A DNA stretch of 64,000 nt from Taibaiella koreensis (GTDB lineage Bacteria; Bacteroidota; Bacteroidia; Chitinophagales; Chitinophagaceae): positions 248,001-312,000 of the forward strand of contig NZ_QVNU01000002.1 of NCBI RefSeq assembly GCF_003545715.1, read 5' to 3'. The stretch's first letter is position 1. Each line of letters opens with the position of its first letter. Position numbers and translations under genes: made by a program. Positions 1 through 8,430 of the stretch are shown here, piece by piece. Below the pieces are notes generated by a model that was given only the letters and a program-made list of their open reading frames with translations, had not been told where the DNA came from and searched no databases.

Positions 1-1384
1 CCGAAGCGTTGGCCGCATTGGTGCTAAGGGTGGCTACAGGATAGTTAAGCCGTTGTGGCACATCAGGCACCAGGGGATCCAATGTACCCGAAGCCGGTTT
101 AATGAAAAGAGGTGTCCCGTCGGGTTGACGGAAATCGAGCCGCAACCGCTCCATCCAGGCCTGAAGTCCTTGCATATAGAGTGCAAGCCATTTCTGCGTA
201 CCGATCACATCTTTCCAGCCGCCGGCGGTATACGGCACCCGTTTCAGGTAGTTGGCTACGAGCGTATCTGTAGTCTTAACGCCCCATTGCTCCATCGATG
301 CTTTGATACCGTCTTCGTAAAGCGAAGCGGCATTACCCCCTACGTTCATGCCGCGGGCGGCAGCCTCTGCTTTGATAAAAGCCACTTCGGCATAGGTAAT
401 AATGTACCCTTTCATCGATGCGCTATACGGTAGCGCACCCGGCTTGGACAAGGAATCCAGCGCGGGGCTGTTGTCGGCAGTGCCATAAACCTTGCCCCGG
501 AACATTTTGGTATTGACATCTGGGCGGGCGTATACCGGCAACCTGGGATCATTCACCTTTTTCATATAATCGATAAGCGTGCTGGTCGCGGCAAACTCTA
601 CCATAGGTCTGTCGGCTTCGTTGTAGGGAAAGCGGCTGCTTGCGGCGGTACCGTTGTAAGGGAAAAAGACGTCCTGGCTTACGCTCGTCAGGGTATTGCC
701 GGCCGCATCCTCGATCACCTGCCGTGCGGCGTCAGGCTGCACATCTGCCATACGCATAGCAATACGCAGGCGCAGCGCATTGGCAAACCGTATCCAGTAA
801 TCCTTGTCGCCGGCTCCCAGTATATCTCCCTGTACCGCATTGGCATCTGTTTCCTTCAGCACATTGATCTGGCCTTGCAGCGAACCCAGCAGACTGTTGT
901 ACACATCCTGCGCTTTGTCGAAGGCCGGCTGTTGGTTAGCGTCGCCCTGTAATGCCTGGCTGAAGGGAATATCGATATAGACATCGGTAAGCACATGGAA
1001 GATCCAGCATTTCAATATTTCCGCTACGGCTACCATATGTGGATTACGTTCCGAAGGATGGCGTTCGTAATAGTTACTGATCTCCTGGAGATCCATAAGC
1101 GGACCACTGTACAAGCCGGACCACAGCCCCTCGTCGGTAAACAGGTAACGGCTTTCGGCAGTTTTGTCGGTACCGGTCCAGTATTGGGCGCAGTGCATCC
1201 CTATGCGGCCATTGTAATAAGCATGGTACATGAGGTCGGTCGCGCGTTTCTCTGCGCTGGACAACAGGTACCGCGGATCAGCTTCTTCGGGCCGTGCCGG
1301 GTCGGTATTCAGCTGCTCAAACTTCCGGCAACCGGTAATCAATATCAACGCCGCGCTCAACAGTAGCCATACTTTACTTTTCAT
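1..1384 (-). CDS. SusD/RagB-like outer-membrane lipoprotein, partial
   Basis: The gene begins at the ATG at 1384 and runs off the left edge, so about 461 residues are visible. A lipoprotein signal is clear: a hydrophobic stretch ends in I-T-G-C with Cys19. The mature part continues with KFEQLNTDPARP and a Y-W-(S/T)-G-T type motif, which resembles the SusD-like family (SusD_RagB / SusD-like_2). Such proteins are surface lipoproteins that cap a SusC-type TonB transporter and help capture a glycan or peptide. The gene lies 42 nt downstream of the SusC-like gene on the same strand, the usual paired arrangement, so the two are almost certainly one operon. No substrate can be inferred, because no degradative enzyme is visible next to the pair. 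Confidence 0.9.
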   Translation of the reverse strand, partial: MKSKVWLLLSAALILITGCRKFEQLNTDPARPEEADPRYLLSSAEKRATDLMYHAYYNGRIGMHCAQYWTGTDKTAESRYLFTDEGLWSGLYSGPLMDLQEISNYYERHPSERNPHMVAVAEILKCWIFHVLTDVYIDIPFSQALQGDANQQPAFDKAQDVYNSLLGSLQGQINVLKETDANAVQGDILGAGDKDYWIRFANALRLRIAMRMADVQPDAARQVIEDAAGNTLTSVSQDVFFPYNGTAASSRFPYNEADRPMVEFAATSTLIDYMKKVNDPRLPVYARPDVNTKMFRGKVYGTADNSPALDSLSKPGALPYSASMKGYIITYAEVAFIKAEAAARGMNVGGNAASLYEDGIKASMEQWGVKTTDTLVANYLKRVPYTAGGWKDVIGTQKWLALYMQGLQAWMERLRLDFRQPDGTPLFIKPASGTLDPLVPDVPQRLNYPVATLSTNAANAS

Positions 1385-1426
1385 GATGCTTCGATTTTTT
1401 GAACGGTACGGTATCTTCCGCCCTGT

Positions 1427-4400
1427 TTAAAAAGTAATATTCAGATTAACGCCATAGCTACGTACAGGGGGCAAAGCGCCGCCTTCGAGGCCTGGTGTAT
1501 TACCAATAGAGTTGTTGATAAAGGACGGATCCACATTGGGCGCATTGCTGTGGATCAGCCACAGGTTACGCCCCACAAGCGACAACCGGGCGCTCTGCAT
1601 CTTGGTCTTCCCCAACCATTTCTGCGGCAGGTTCCAGCCCAGGCGCAGCTCACGCAGGTAGATAAAGCTGCCGTCGTACAGGTTGGCCTTGCTGATGCGG
1701 TTGCCGCCATCGACATTAAAATGGTCTCTTGCCGAGATCACTTTGTCGTTGGGACTACCATCGGCTTTCACACCGGGATTGATCACCCCGTTTTCCCGTA
1801 TACCATCGGCGGCAGTCTCTTCCAGCAATCCCGATTTGTTGCCATACAGATTGGTATAGGAAAAGAAATCGCCGCCTTTCTGGAAATCGATAAGGCCGGA
1901 AAGATAGATACCTTTATAGGAGAAGGTGTTGCTGAAGCCGCCGATAAAGTCGGGATTGGCATCGCCGATCACCACAGGTTTGGAGGTTACGTCATAAGAC
2001 CCGTCGGGCAGCACTTTACGGTTGCCATTGGCATCCAGCACATAATCGGTACCGATGATGGTGCCCAGCGACATGCCTTTCATAGCCACGATCGATACTT
2101 TCTGGGTCCTTCTCTCGGTGCCTATGATAAACGTCTCAATACCACCGATGCTGCCATCATTGGTATTCAGATCCAGCACCTTGTTTTTATTTCTTGAAAA
2201 ATTAACGCCTGTTTCCCAACGGAAATCACCGAGCACAAGGGGTGTGGCATTCAGGCTCAGCTCGATACCGCGGTTCTGTACATTACCTCCGTTCACGATC
2301 TTGGAGCCATAGCCTATTTCGGGAGGAAGTGCGACCACCCATATCTGGTTCCTGGTCTGACGGTCATAATAGGTAACGCTCAGGCTCAGGCGGTCGTTCA
2401 GAAAACGGAGATCAAGACCGGCTTCAACCTCAGACGTCCGCTCAGGCTTCAGCTGCGCATTGTACAGCTGATCGGGTGTGGTCAGCAGCGGGTAGCTGGT
2501 CGACCCTGATGCAAAGGGCGTACCAAAATCAAAGTTCCGGGCCACCTGGTAAGGCGTGGTAATATTGCCCACCTGGGCATAGGACAAACGTGCCTTGCCA
2601 AAGGTCATCCATTTGTTCTTGGGGATCAGCTCCGAAAACACAAAGGCGCCGCCCACTGAAGGATAGAAGAAGGAATAGTTGCCCGTTTGCTTCAAGGGCG
2701 AGGCCCAGTCGTTGCGCCCCGTCAGGGTGAGGTAGAGCATCTTTTCCCAACCCAGGGTTGCCGTAGCAAACAAAGAATTGGTCTGGTAATTGCCATAGGC
2801 ATTGTTGAGTGTAGCCGGCAATACGGAGTTTTGCAGCACATATACGCCGGGGCTCATCAGACCGCCATTAGTGGTGCCGGTTTCGGTCTGCGACCGCACG
2901 TTGAGGATATTGCCACCCACGATCGCCTCCAGGCTCAGCCTGTCTCCCAAAAAGTTTTTATTGATATTTAAAGTTGCCTGGTAGTTATTCTCGTTATAGT
3001 TGATCGTACGGCGTCCATAGCCACCGACAAAATAGTCCCGGGCACTTCTCGTCTCGTCTATATGGTCGAGGAAGTCGGAAAATACCCTTGCATCGGCCGT
3101 AAGCCAGTCGGTAATCCTGTAGCTCAGCCCTACGTTGCCAAAGTAGCGATCGTTCCGGTCGGTATTGTAGCTTTCATATTGGTTCCAGTAGGGATTTTCG
3201 GCCGATACCGGCATGGGGTTGTTCCAGGCCGAGCGGTTCCAGGTCTGCTCGCTGCCGTCGGCATACTTATAATTTTTCAGGTAGTTATTATCCAGCTGGC
3301 GCTGTCCATACATCACAAACTGCAGCATAGGGTTGAAGCCGTTGAAACCGGTGCCCGGCCTGTCCTTCGACTTATCCATGATGTAGTTGACCCCGCCGCT
3401 GAACGAAAGCCTGTCGGTAAAATTATAGGTGGTATTCAGGCCAAAGAATACACGGTCCAGCTTGCTGCCCGGATAGATAAAATCCTGGTGGGTCTGGCCC
3501 AGCGAGAAGCGGATGGTACCCTTTTCGTTGCCGCTCGATATGGATACGTTGTTGGCGACCGTTACGCCGGTTTTGAAGAAGTCGCGTACATTATCGGGCT
3601 GCGGCGACCAGGGCGCCGACTGTCCGAAGTTGGGATTGCCTTTCCCCGGGTCCCATGACCAGTAGTGCCGTACCAGGCGGCCGTCGAGCCGGGGCCCCCA
3701 GGATTCGTCGGTAGCATATTGCGGCAGCAGATCGTAGCTGCCCTTACCGTCATTATCATTGTAGGTGCCGCCGCCAGGGCCAAAACCTTCGGGATGCTCA
3801 TTGGCATATAATTTGGTAAAATCGCCGCTGCCGCCGCCATATTGGTTCTGATAGCTGGGCAGCAGGGACACCTTGTCCAACTGCAGGTTAAAGTCGTAGT
3901 TTACGGTAAGCTTGCCCGCGCCTTTACCCGATTTGGTGGTAATATAGATCACGCCATTCTGGCCACGGCTGCCATACAGCGCCGTTGCCGCAGCGCCTTT
4001 AAGCACCGCAATATTTTCTACGTCATTGGGATTAATGAGCTGAGCGGGGTTGCCATAGTCGAAGCCGCCACCGCCGGTGCCCTGTCCTGCAGCATTGAGG
4101 TTCATATTGGCCATAGGTACGCCATCGACGATGAACATCGCGTTGTTGTCGCCCGAAATCGATTTGATACCGCGGACGACCACCTTGGCCGATCCACCCA
4201 TAGAGCCGGCATTGCCATTGATCTGCACACCCGCCAGCTTGCCCTGGAGCGCATTGATATAGTTAACCTCTTTGGCTTCCTGGATCTCGCGCCCGTCGAG
4301 CTGCTGCACCGCATAGCCCAGGCTACGCGTATTGCGCTGGGCGCCCAGCGCCGTGATCACCACCTCGTCGATCTTGGTGCCGGCATTAAGGCCCATGGTG

Positions 4401-4924
4401 ATCTTCAGATCGTTCTGTCCGGGTTCGACCTTGATTTTTTGCGTAGAGAACCCTACAGAGGAAACCGAGAGCGTGCCGCCTTCTTTACGGTATTCGATCG
4501 CGAACTTTCCGTCGACATCGGTTTGAGTGCTTACGGGATTGCCGAGCCACTGCACCGTAGCGCCGGGCAATGTGGTTGTCCCATCTTTTTCATACACCAC
4601 GCCGTTCAGTTGTTGCTGGTTGACCGCAGCCTGCTCGGTACCTACTTCCACCTTACCTGCGGTGTCGATCACCACCGAAGTATCGGTGATCTTTACAGCC
4701 GAATCGACCACAAGCTTTGCCGTCGAGTCGGGCGCCTGGGCCTTACCCGAATCGGCCGCACCCACCTGCGACAGGTCTACAGGCGGCGGTGCGTTTTGAG
4801 GCGTAATGCTGGTGTCTTGAGAAACAGGTGTGTTGGCGTTCAGGGTATCCTGCTGCTGAGCATTGAGAGAAAGGGCTTGAAGGGAAAAACCGGTAATCAG
4901 GGTAAATAAAATCCTCATCTTCAT
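1427..4924 (-). CDS. SusC/RagA-family TonB-dependent outer-membrane transporter
   Basis: A 1165-residue protein with a signal peptide (residues 1-22, ending LNAQ). A Pro/Asp/Thr-rich linker of about 75 residues follows, then a carboxypeptidase-regulatory-like beta domain (about 105-185) with the G-V-V-Y-E-K-D-G start. The TonB plug comes next (about 190-330, with G-K-L-A-G-V-Q-I and V-L-K-G-A-A-A-T-A-L-Y-G-S-R-G), and then a long beta-barrel ending in an aromatic residue (N-I-T-F). This is the SusC/RagA architecture at its usual length. It should import a substrate across the outer membrane together with the SusD-like protein encoded just downstream. The low-complexity linker after the signal peptide is longer than in most SusC proteins and may reach into the periplasm. 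Confidence 0.95.
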   Translation of the reverse strand: MKMRILFTLITGFSLQALSLNAQQQDTLNANTPVSQDTSITPQNAPPPVDLSQVGAADSGKAQAPDSTAKLVVDSAVKITDTSVVIDTAGKVEVGTEQAAVNQQQLNGVVYEKDGTTTLPGATVQWLGNPVSTQTDVDGKFAIEYRKEGGTLSVSSVGFSTQKIKVEPGQNDLKITMGLNAGTKIDEVVITALGAQRNTRSLGYAVQQLDGREIQEAKEVNYINALQGKLAGVQINGNAGSMGGSAKVVVRGIKSISGDNNAMFIVDGVPMANMNLNAAGQGTGGGGFDYGNPAQLINPNDVENIAVLKGAAATALYGSRGQNGVIYITTKSGKGAGKLTVNYDFNLQLDKVSLLPSYQNQYGGGSGDFTKLYANEHPEGFGPGGGTYNDNDGKGSYDLLPQYATDESWGPRLDGRLVRHYWSWDPGKGNPNFGQSAPWSPQPDNVRDFFKTGVTVANNVSISSGNEKGTIRFSLGQTHQDFIYPGSKLDRVFFGLNTTYNFTDRLSFSGGVNYIMDKSKDRPGTGFNGFNPMLQFVMYGQRQLDNNYLKNYKYADGSEQTWNRSAWNNPMPVSAENPYWNQYESYNTDRNDRYFGNVGLSYRITDWLTADARVFSDFLDHIDETRSARDYFVGGYGRRTINYNENNYQATLNINKNFLGDRLSLEAIVGGNILNVRSQTETGTTNGGLMSPGVYVLQNSVLPATLNNAYGNYQTNSLFATATLGWEKMLYLTLTGRNDWASPLKQTGNYSFFYPSVGGAFVFSELIPKNKWMTFGKARLSYAQVGNITTPYQVARNFDFGTPFASGSTSYPLLTTPDQLYNAQLKPERTSEVEAGLDLRFLNDRLSLSVTYYDRQTRNQIWVVALPPEIGYGSKIVNGGNVQNRGIELSLNATPLVLGDFRWETGVNFSRNKNKVLDLNTNDGSIGGIETFIIGTERRTQKVSIVAMKGMSLGTIIGTDYVLDANGNRKVLPDGSYDVTSKPVVIGDANPDFIGGFSNTFSYKGIYLSGLIDFQKGGDFFSYTNLYGNKSGLLEETAADGIRENGVINPGVKADGSPNDKVISARDHFNVDGGNRISKANLYDGSFIYLRELRLGWNLPQKWLGKTKMQSARLSLVGRNLWLIHSNAPNVDPSFINNSIGNTPGLEGGALPPVRSYGVNLNITF

Positions 4925-5142
4925 GTCAGTATAATATTTTAAAAATGCTTGCCGGGGGAAACTTCAGGTCGCAATATTAACATCTATCCCGTTAATGCGC
5001 CGTTAACTGCCGGTGAATAGCTTATGACTTTGTTCTGTACTTAACATAAAAAAATCCTAACCAAGGAGGTAAAAACCTGGTTTTAAAACACCGTTAACGA
5101 TCAGATTGTTTAAAACAAATTTCAGGATGTCAATAAAAAGCG

Positions 5143-5150
5143 TACTTTTG
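5143..5150 (+). promoter_or_regulatory. Bacteroidota -7 promoter element of tRNA-Ser
   Basis: TACTTTTG matches the Bacteroidota primary sigma factor -7 consensus TAnnTTTG. It lies 15 nt before the tRNA 5' end, a fitting distance for transcription of a stable RNA. No clear -33 TTTG was found at the ideal spacing. Confidence 0.6.
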
Positions 5151-5165
5151 CGTCCCTTCGTACAA

Positions 5166-5252
5166 GGAGAGGTGTCCGAGTGGTTGAAGGAGCACGCCTG
5201 GAAAGTGTGTATATGGGAAACTGTATCGCGGGTTCGAATCCCGCTCTCTCCG
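5166..5252 (+). tRNA. tRNA-Ser (anticodon GGA)
   Basis: An 87-nt type II tRNA. The acceptor stem GGAGAGG pairs with TCTCTCC, followed by discriminator G73, which fits tRNA-Ser. The anticodon stem CACGC/GTGTG encloses the loop CTGGAAA with anticodon GGA (reads UCC/UCU). A long variable arm (around TATATGGGAAACTGTATC) and a T arm GCGGG-TTCGAAT-CCCGC are present. The CCA end is not encoded. A G-U pair closes the acceptor stem at position 7. The intrinsic hairpin at 5270-5287 probably ends the transcript. Confidence 0.97.
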
Positions 5253-5256
5253 CAGA

Positions 5257-5379
5257 AAACAGAAAATGTCCAGCCAAAAAAGGCTGGCATTTTTGTTTTC
5301 AGAAGCATGCAAAGCTCGCTTTGCCATGCGAATGAAAATAAAAATGAAAGTGAGCGTAGCGAATGGACATTTTCTGTTT
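5257..5379. repeat. Nested inverted repeat after tRNA-Ser
   Basis: A perfect 16-bp inverted repeat (AAACAGAAAATGTCCA at 5257-5272 and its complement at 5364-5379) encloses two further hairpins. One is CCAGCC-N6-GGCTGG at 5270-5287, followed by a T-rich run, and is a good intrinsic terminator for the tRNA. The other is GCATGCAAAG...CTTTGCCATGC with a one-base bulge. No coding potential is evident. The structure resembles a small palindromic intergenic element. Confidence 0.65.
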
Positions 5380-5670
5380 GCTGAACCCCACCTTATACCG
5401 GACAGGTCATCCACGTCAATGGCGGAGAGGTGGTCAACGGCTGACCGCACGGCGCAACTTTTACATATTTTGGTTTTGCGCTGAAATCCTATGACAGCTT
5501 CACTAAAGTTAGCGGGTAACACCTTGAATATTTAATCGGATAAGGTTGCTGATCTCCGTTATAAAAAGGGCTTTCTTTATCCTGCAATATCACAAAGGCC
5601 AGTGGCGAATATTGAATCTCCTGATCAATAGTATACCTTTGAGGACGTTACAGTTATTAACCCTCCTTTA

Positions 5671-6990
5671 ATGCAATTAGTGAAATCTTTATTTATTGCT
5701 GCCGGACTGCTTTTTACCGGACACATTGCATTTTCGCAATCTATACCGCTGATCAAAGCGAATTCAGAAAAGATAGTTATCAAAGACGGGGATAATCCTC
5801 CGAGCCGGTATTGGGATCATCTAAGTATCAAGGTGAGGCCTGTAGTTTACCATATCAATAAGGCTAATCAAAGCAGGACTGTTGTTTTTTATACAGATAT
5901 AGACAGCATAGCTTTCAAGGTGGCGCCTGGAAATCAGTATAACTTCAAGGTTTTATTAAGAGGCAGAGACACTTGCTACGCACAGTTGTCTACGGTATTT
6001 CAATCCCCGATCAGCAATAACGCTTATGGGAAAAGTAATCATTCGGATACTATACCGTTCATACTGGGGCCGGACCAATACATTCATATTAAAGGAAGCA
6101 TAAACTCTTCTCAGGAACTGGACTTCATATTCGACACTGGCGCGAGCTATTTTGTACTCACGGAAAAAGGGCTGCGTAAGTCGACAGTCGTTCTTGATGG
6201 CTTTACTGAAAACATGGGGGTCGGCGGGCTTTCAACGGAAAAAACCAGTAGCCGTAACAACCTGCAGCTTGGTAAGCTCCATTGGAAAGGTCTGCCTTTG
6301 CTCTTTTACGATTATAAAGGGTCACTTCATGCAGATGGGATCGTTGGTTTCAATATTTTTGAAAATAAGATCGTGGAGATCGATTATGATAAAGGGCTAC
6401 TAATCTTGCATCAGAAATTACCGGCTACAATATCAGGCTATTCAAGGCTTCCCACAAAGCATGGTGTAGATGGTACATTTGTGGAATGTACTCTTTTGAA
6501 AGGAAGCGAGATAGGGCGGGGCTGGTTTTTATTTGATACAGGTGGAAGTTTAGCAGTTGCAATTAGCGGGGATTTTGCGGAGAAATACGGGCTACGTCGT
6601 CACTTGCAGGTCACCGGACGTTCGGAAGTTAAGGGGACAGGGTCTAATGTCAATAAGGCTGAAACGGCCGTATTGCCCGGATTGAGTTTAGCCGGGTTTG
6701 TTGTTCCTAATGTTCCCGTCCAGCTTAATGTGGGAAGCTCTGGTTATTATGAAAGTGCAGGCATCATGGGAAATGCCGTTCTAAAACGTTTTAATACCTT
6801 GATTGATTACCAGAATGGCATCATTTACATCAAACCTAACCATCTTTTAAATGCACCATTTGCTGAGTTAGCATGGGGGAAAATATTCAGCATTTCAGCA
6901 ATTGGCTTTTCTATTCTGGGGATTGGAATATTCTTCCATTTGAAACGGCGCCGGTTGAGGAGGATAGCGTCGCCTGGCTTTAAAAATTAG
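5671..6990 (+). CDS. Exported aspartyl protease-like protein with two DTG motifs
   Basis: A 439-residue protein with a signal peptide (about 1-22, ending IAFSQ) and a C-terminal hydrophobic segment (about 405-427) followed by K/R-rich residues, which suggests an inner-membrane anchor. Two aspartyl-protease signatures are present: F-D-T-G-A-S with Asp155 and F-D-T-G-G-S with Asp289. Each is followed by a lobe typical of retropepsin/pepsin-like domains (Asp_protease_2 family). Because both lobes carry a catalytic D-T-G, the protein may form a pepsin-like active site from one chain. The gene stands alone. The local sequence is more A/T-rich than the flanking transport genes. The substrate is unknown. 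Confidence 0.8.
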   Translation: MQLVKSLFIAAGLLFTGHIAFSQSIPLIKANSEKIVIKDGDNPPSRYWDHLSIKVRPVVYHINKANQSRTVVFYTDIDSIAFKVAPGNQYNFKVLLRGRDTCYAQLSTVFQSPISNNAYGKSNHSDTIPFILGPDQYIHIKGSINSSQELDFIFDTGASYFVLTEKGLRKSTVVLDGFTENMGVGGLSTEKTSSRNNLQLGKLHWKGLPLLFYDYKGSLHADGIVGFNIFENKIVEIDYDKGLLILHQKLPATISGYSRLPTKHGVDGTFVECTLLKGSEIGRGWFLFDTGGSLAVAISGDFAEKYGLRRHLQVTGRSEVKGTGSNVNKAETAVLPGLSLAGFVVPNVPVQLNVGSSGYYESAGIMGNAVLKRFNTLIDYQNGIIYIKPNHLLNAPFAELAWGKIFSISAIGFSILGIGIFFHLKRRRLRRIASPGFKN

Positions 6991-7316
6991 TATGCAAAAA
7001 TAATGTCATCGAGATTGGTATCGACAATCAGTATATGCCCCAAAAATAACATTCATGGCCCGGCCCAAGCTTTTTGAAAAAATTGAGGACCTTGTTGCTC
7101 CTTTTGAAGTCTTCTGTTTTTGGTGACATTAGCGGTATGCTGAGATTTGAAGGATATGGATATGAACAGCGATCGTTACAAAAAGGTTTCGATGCGTTCA
7201 GCTAATTTAATCTATAGGTTAAATTATTTTGAACGAGGTAATAAATTAAAAAAATAATTAAACCTTTTGTTCTTAATTGGGTTATTATTAGCGTAATCTT
7301 TTTAATCAAACAGCAA
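6991..7316. other. Intergenic stretch without a recognisable gene
   Basis: A/T-rich spacer between the protease gene and the ferritin-like gene. It contains a near-palindrome (ATTTAATCTATAGGTTAAAT, 7205-7224) that could be an operator or chance. A 23-codon ORF beginning MARPKLFEKIEDL near 7055 looks like a remnant and is not called as a gene. Confidence 0.4.
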
Positions 7317-7886
7317 ATGGCAACGACTTCCAATATTAAAACCGCTCCCTCAAAAAAAGCAAAAGTAAAATCAGGGCAAAATGGAAAAATGAAAAACAGC
7401 GAGTTCCACAAGTTTTTTGTGGATGAGCTTAAAGATATTTATTGGGCTGAGAAGCATTTGGTAAAAGCCCTGCCGAAAATGCAAAAAGCAGCTACTGGTG
7501 CTGAGCTGGCGGCAGCTTTTCAGAAACATACCGGTGAGACCCAAACGCATGTGGAAACGCTTGAACAAGTATTTAGCCTTCTGGATGAAAAAGCAGTTGC
7601 TAAAAAATGTGATGCGATGGATGGTCTTCTTCAAGAAGCTAAAAGCATTATAGAAGATACCGAAAAGGGAACCATGATACGAGATGCGGGTCTTATCCTG
7701 GCGGCTCAAAAAGTAGAACATTACGAGATAGCTACCTATGGGACGCTGGTGACTTTTGCAAACAATATGGGACATTCAGAAGTGGCAAACCTTCTGCAGC
7801 AGACACTTGATCAGGAAAAAGCAACAGATGAAGCACTGACGGGAATAGCAGAAAGCTCTGTAAACGATCAGGCGGCCACAGAATAA
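7317..7886 (+). CDS. YciE/YciF-type ferritin-like (DUF892) protein
   Basis: A 189-residue protein. A Lys/Ser-rich N-terminal tail of about 25 residues precedes the family core, which starts at F-H-K-F-F-V-D-E-L-K-D-I-Y-W-A-E. This is the hallmark of the DUF892 (YciE/YciF) ferritin-like four-helix bundle. Glutamates and histidines for a di-metal centre are present in E-L-K-D-I-Y-W-A-E, H-T-G-E-T, and K-V-E-H-Y-E near residue 135. Members are induced by stress (osmotic, oxidative, desiccation) and may act as ferroxidases. The basic tail is extra compared with the Escherichia proteins and could bind nucleic acid. The gene is followed by a strong terminator at 7927-7954, so it is probably a single-gene transcript. 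Confidence 0.9.
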   Translation: MATTSNIKTAPSKKAKVKSGQNGKMKNSEFHKFFVDELKDIYWAEKHLVKALPKMQKAATGAELAAAFQKHTGETQTHVETLEQVFSLLDEKAVAKKCDAMDGLLQEAKSIIEDTEKGTMIRDAGLILAAQKVEHYEIATYGTLVTFANNMGHSEVANLLQQTLDQEKATDEALTGIAESSVNDQAATE

Positions 7887-8256
7887 TGATGCTTTATATT
7901 GTTTTTGTCACGACTAATAAAACGCGAACGCCAGATCTATAGAGATCTGGCGTTATTGTTGAACAGACGCGTTTAATAGTATCGTTTTCATGATCAATTT
8001 AGATGAATGCACAGTTTAGATTAATTAATCTTTATGAAAGCTTTTAAATTCCGACATTTCTCTTTTTTGTAACCCGCTGTATTTTTGTTTGTAATTAATC
8101 AGATAGTGGGCTACTGCTCCACGCTCATATCGTTTTGCAATATTTACCATCAATCGTTTATACGGATAAAGATATAGGTATTTACTCTAGACACTTTCTT
8201 TGTTAATTCCTGGCGATATTACTACGAATGGGGTTACCTTACAGAAAATACATATT
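7887..8256. other. Intergenic stretch, no gene seen beyond the terminator
   Basis: A/T-rich spacer between the ferritin-like gene and the Lys-rich microprotein gene. Apart from the hairpin at 7927-7954 no convincing coding sequence or RNA was recognised. It probably holds the promoter of the small downstream gene. Confidence 0.4.
7927..7954 (+). terminator. Intrinsic terminator after ferritin-like gene
   Basis: Perfect 12-bp stem AACGCCAGATCT / AGATCTGGCGTT with a 4-nt loop, followed by the T-rich ATTGTTG. Confidence 0.75.
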
Positions 8257-8370
8257 ATGCCAAAAGAAAAATCGGTACAGAAAGGTGACAAAAAGAAAGC
8301 AGATAAAAATCTGAAAGAAAAAAGAGCCGATAAAAAGGCGAAAAAAGAGGAAAAGAGACATATCTTATAA
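8257..8370 (+). CDS. Lys-rich 37-residue microprotein
   Basis: The ORF starts at the ATG at 8257 and ends at TAA 8368-8370. The product starts MPKEKSVQKGDKKK and ends EEKRHIL. Roughly half of its residues are Lys or Arg, interspersed with Asp and Glu, and no hydrophobic segment is present. Immediately downstream is a strong intrinsic terminator, which supports a real, separately transcribed small gene. The charged helical composition suggests an RNA- or ribosome-associated, or desiccation-type, protein, but no function can be assigned. Its neighbour upstream is a stress protein, which fits but proves nothing. Confidence 0.6.
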   Translation: MPKEKSVQKGDKKKADKNLKEKRADKKAKKEEKRHIL

Positions 8371-8389
8371 TTGCCCAGACCGATTAAAT

Positions 8390-8430
8390 AACAGAAGCCC
8401 TCACCTTTATTTGAGATGAGGGCTTCCTGT
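8390..8430 (+). terminator. Intrinsic terminator after microprotein gene
   Basis: Stem GAAGCCCTCA (8394-8403) / TGAGGGCTTC (8417-8426), extended by ACAG / CTGT with a one-base bulge. It also faces the convergent GH94 pseudogene. Confidence 0.75.

Noticed and set aside
3842-4909. Long plus-strand ORF (355 codons) opposite the SusC gene
   Set aside because: It is a mirror of a strong coding sequence, has no family motif, and the minus-strand gene is complete and canonical.
5057-5522. ORFs on the minus strand across tRNA-Ser (containing G-I-R-T-R-D-T and F-N-H-S-D-T-S-P)
   Set aside because: These are antisense translations of the tRNA, a well-known source of false protein annotations.
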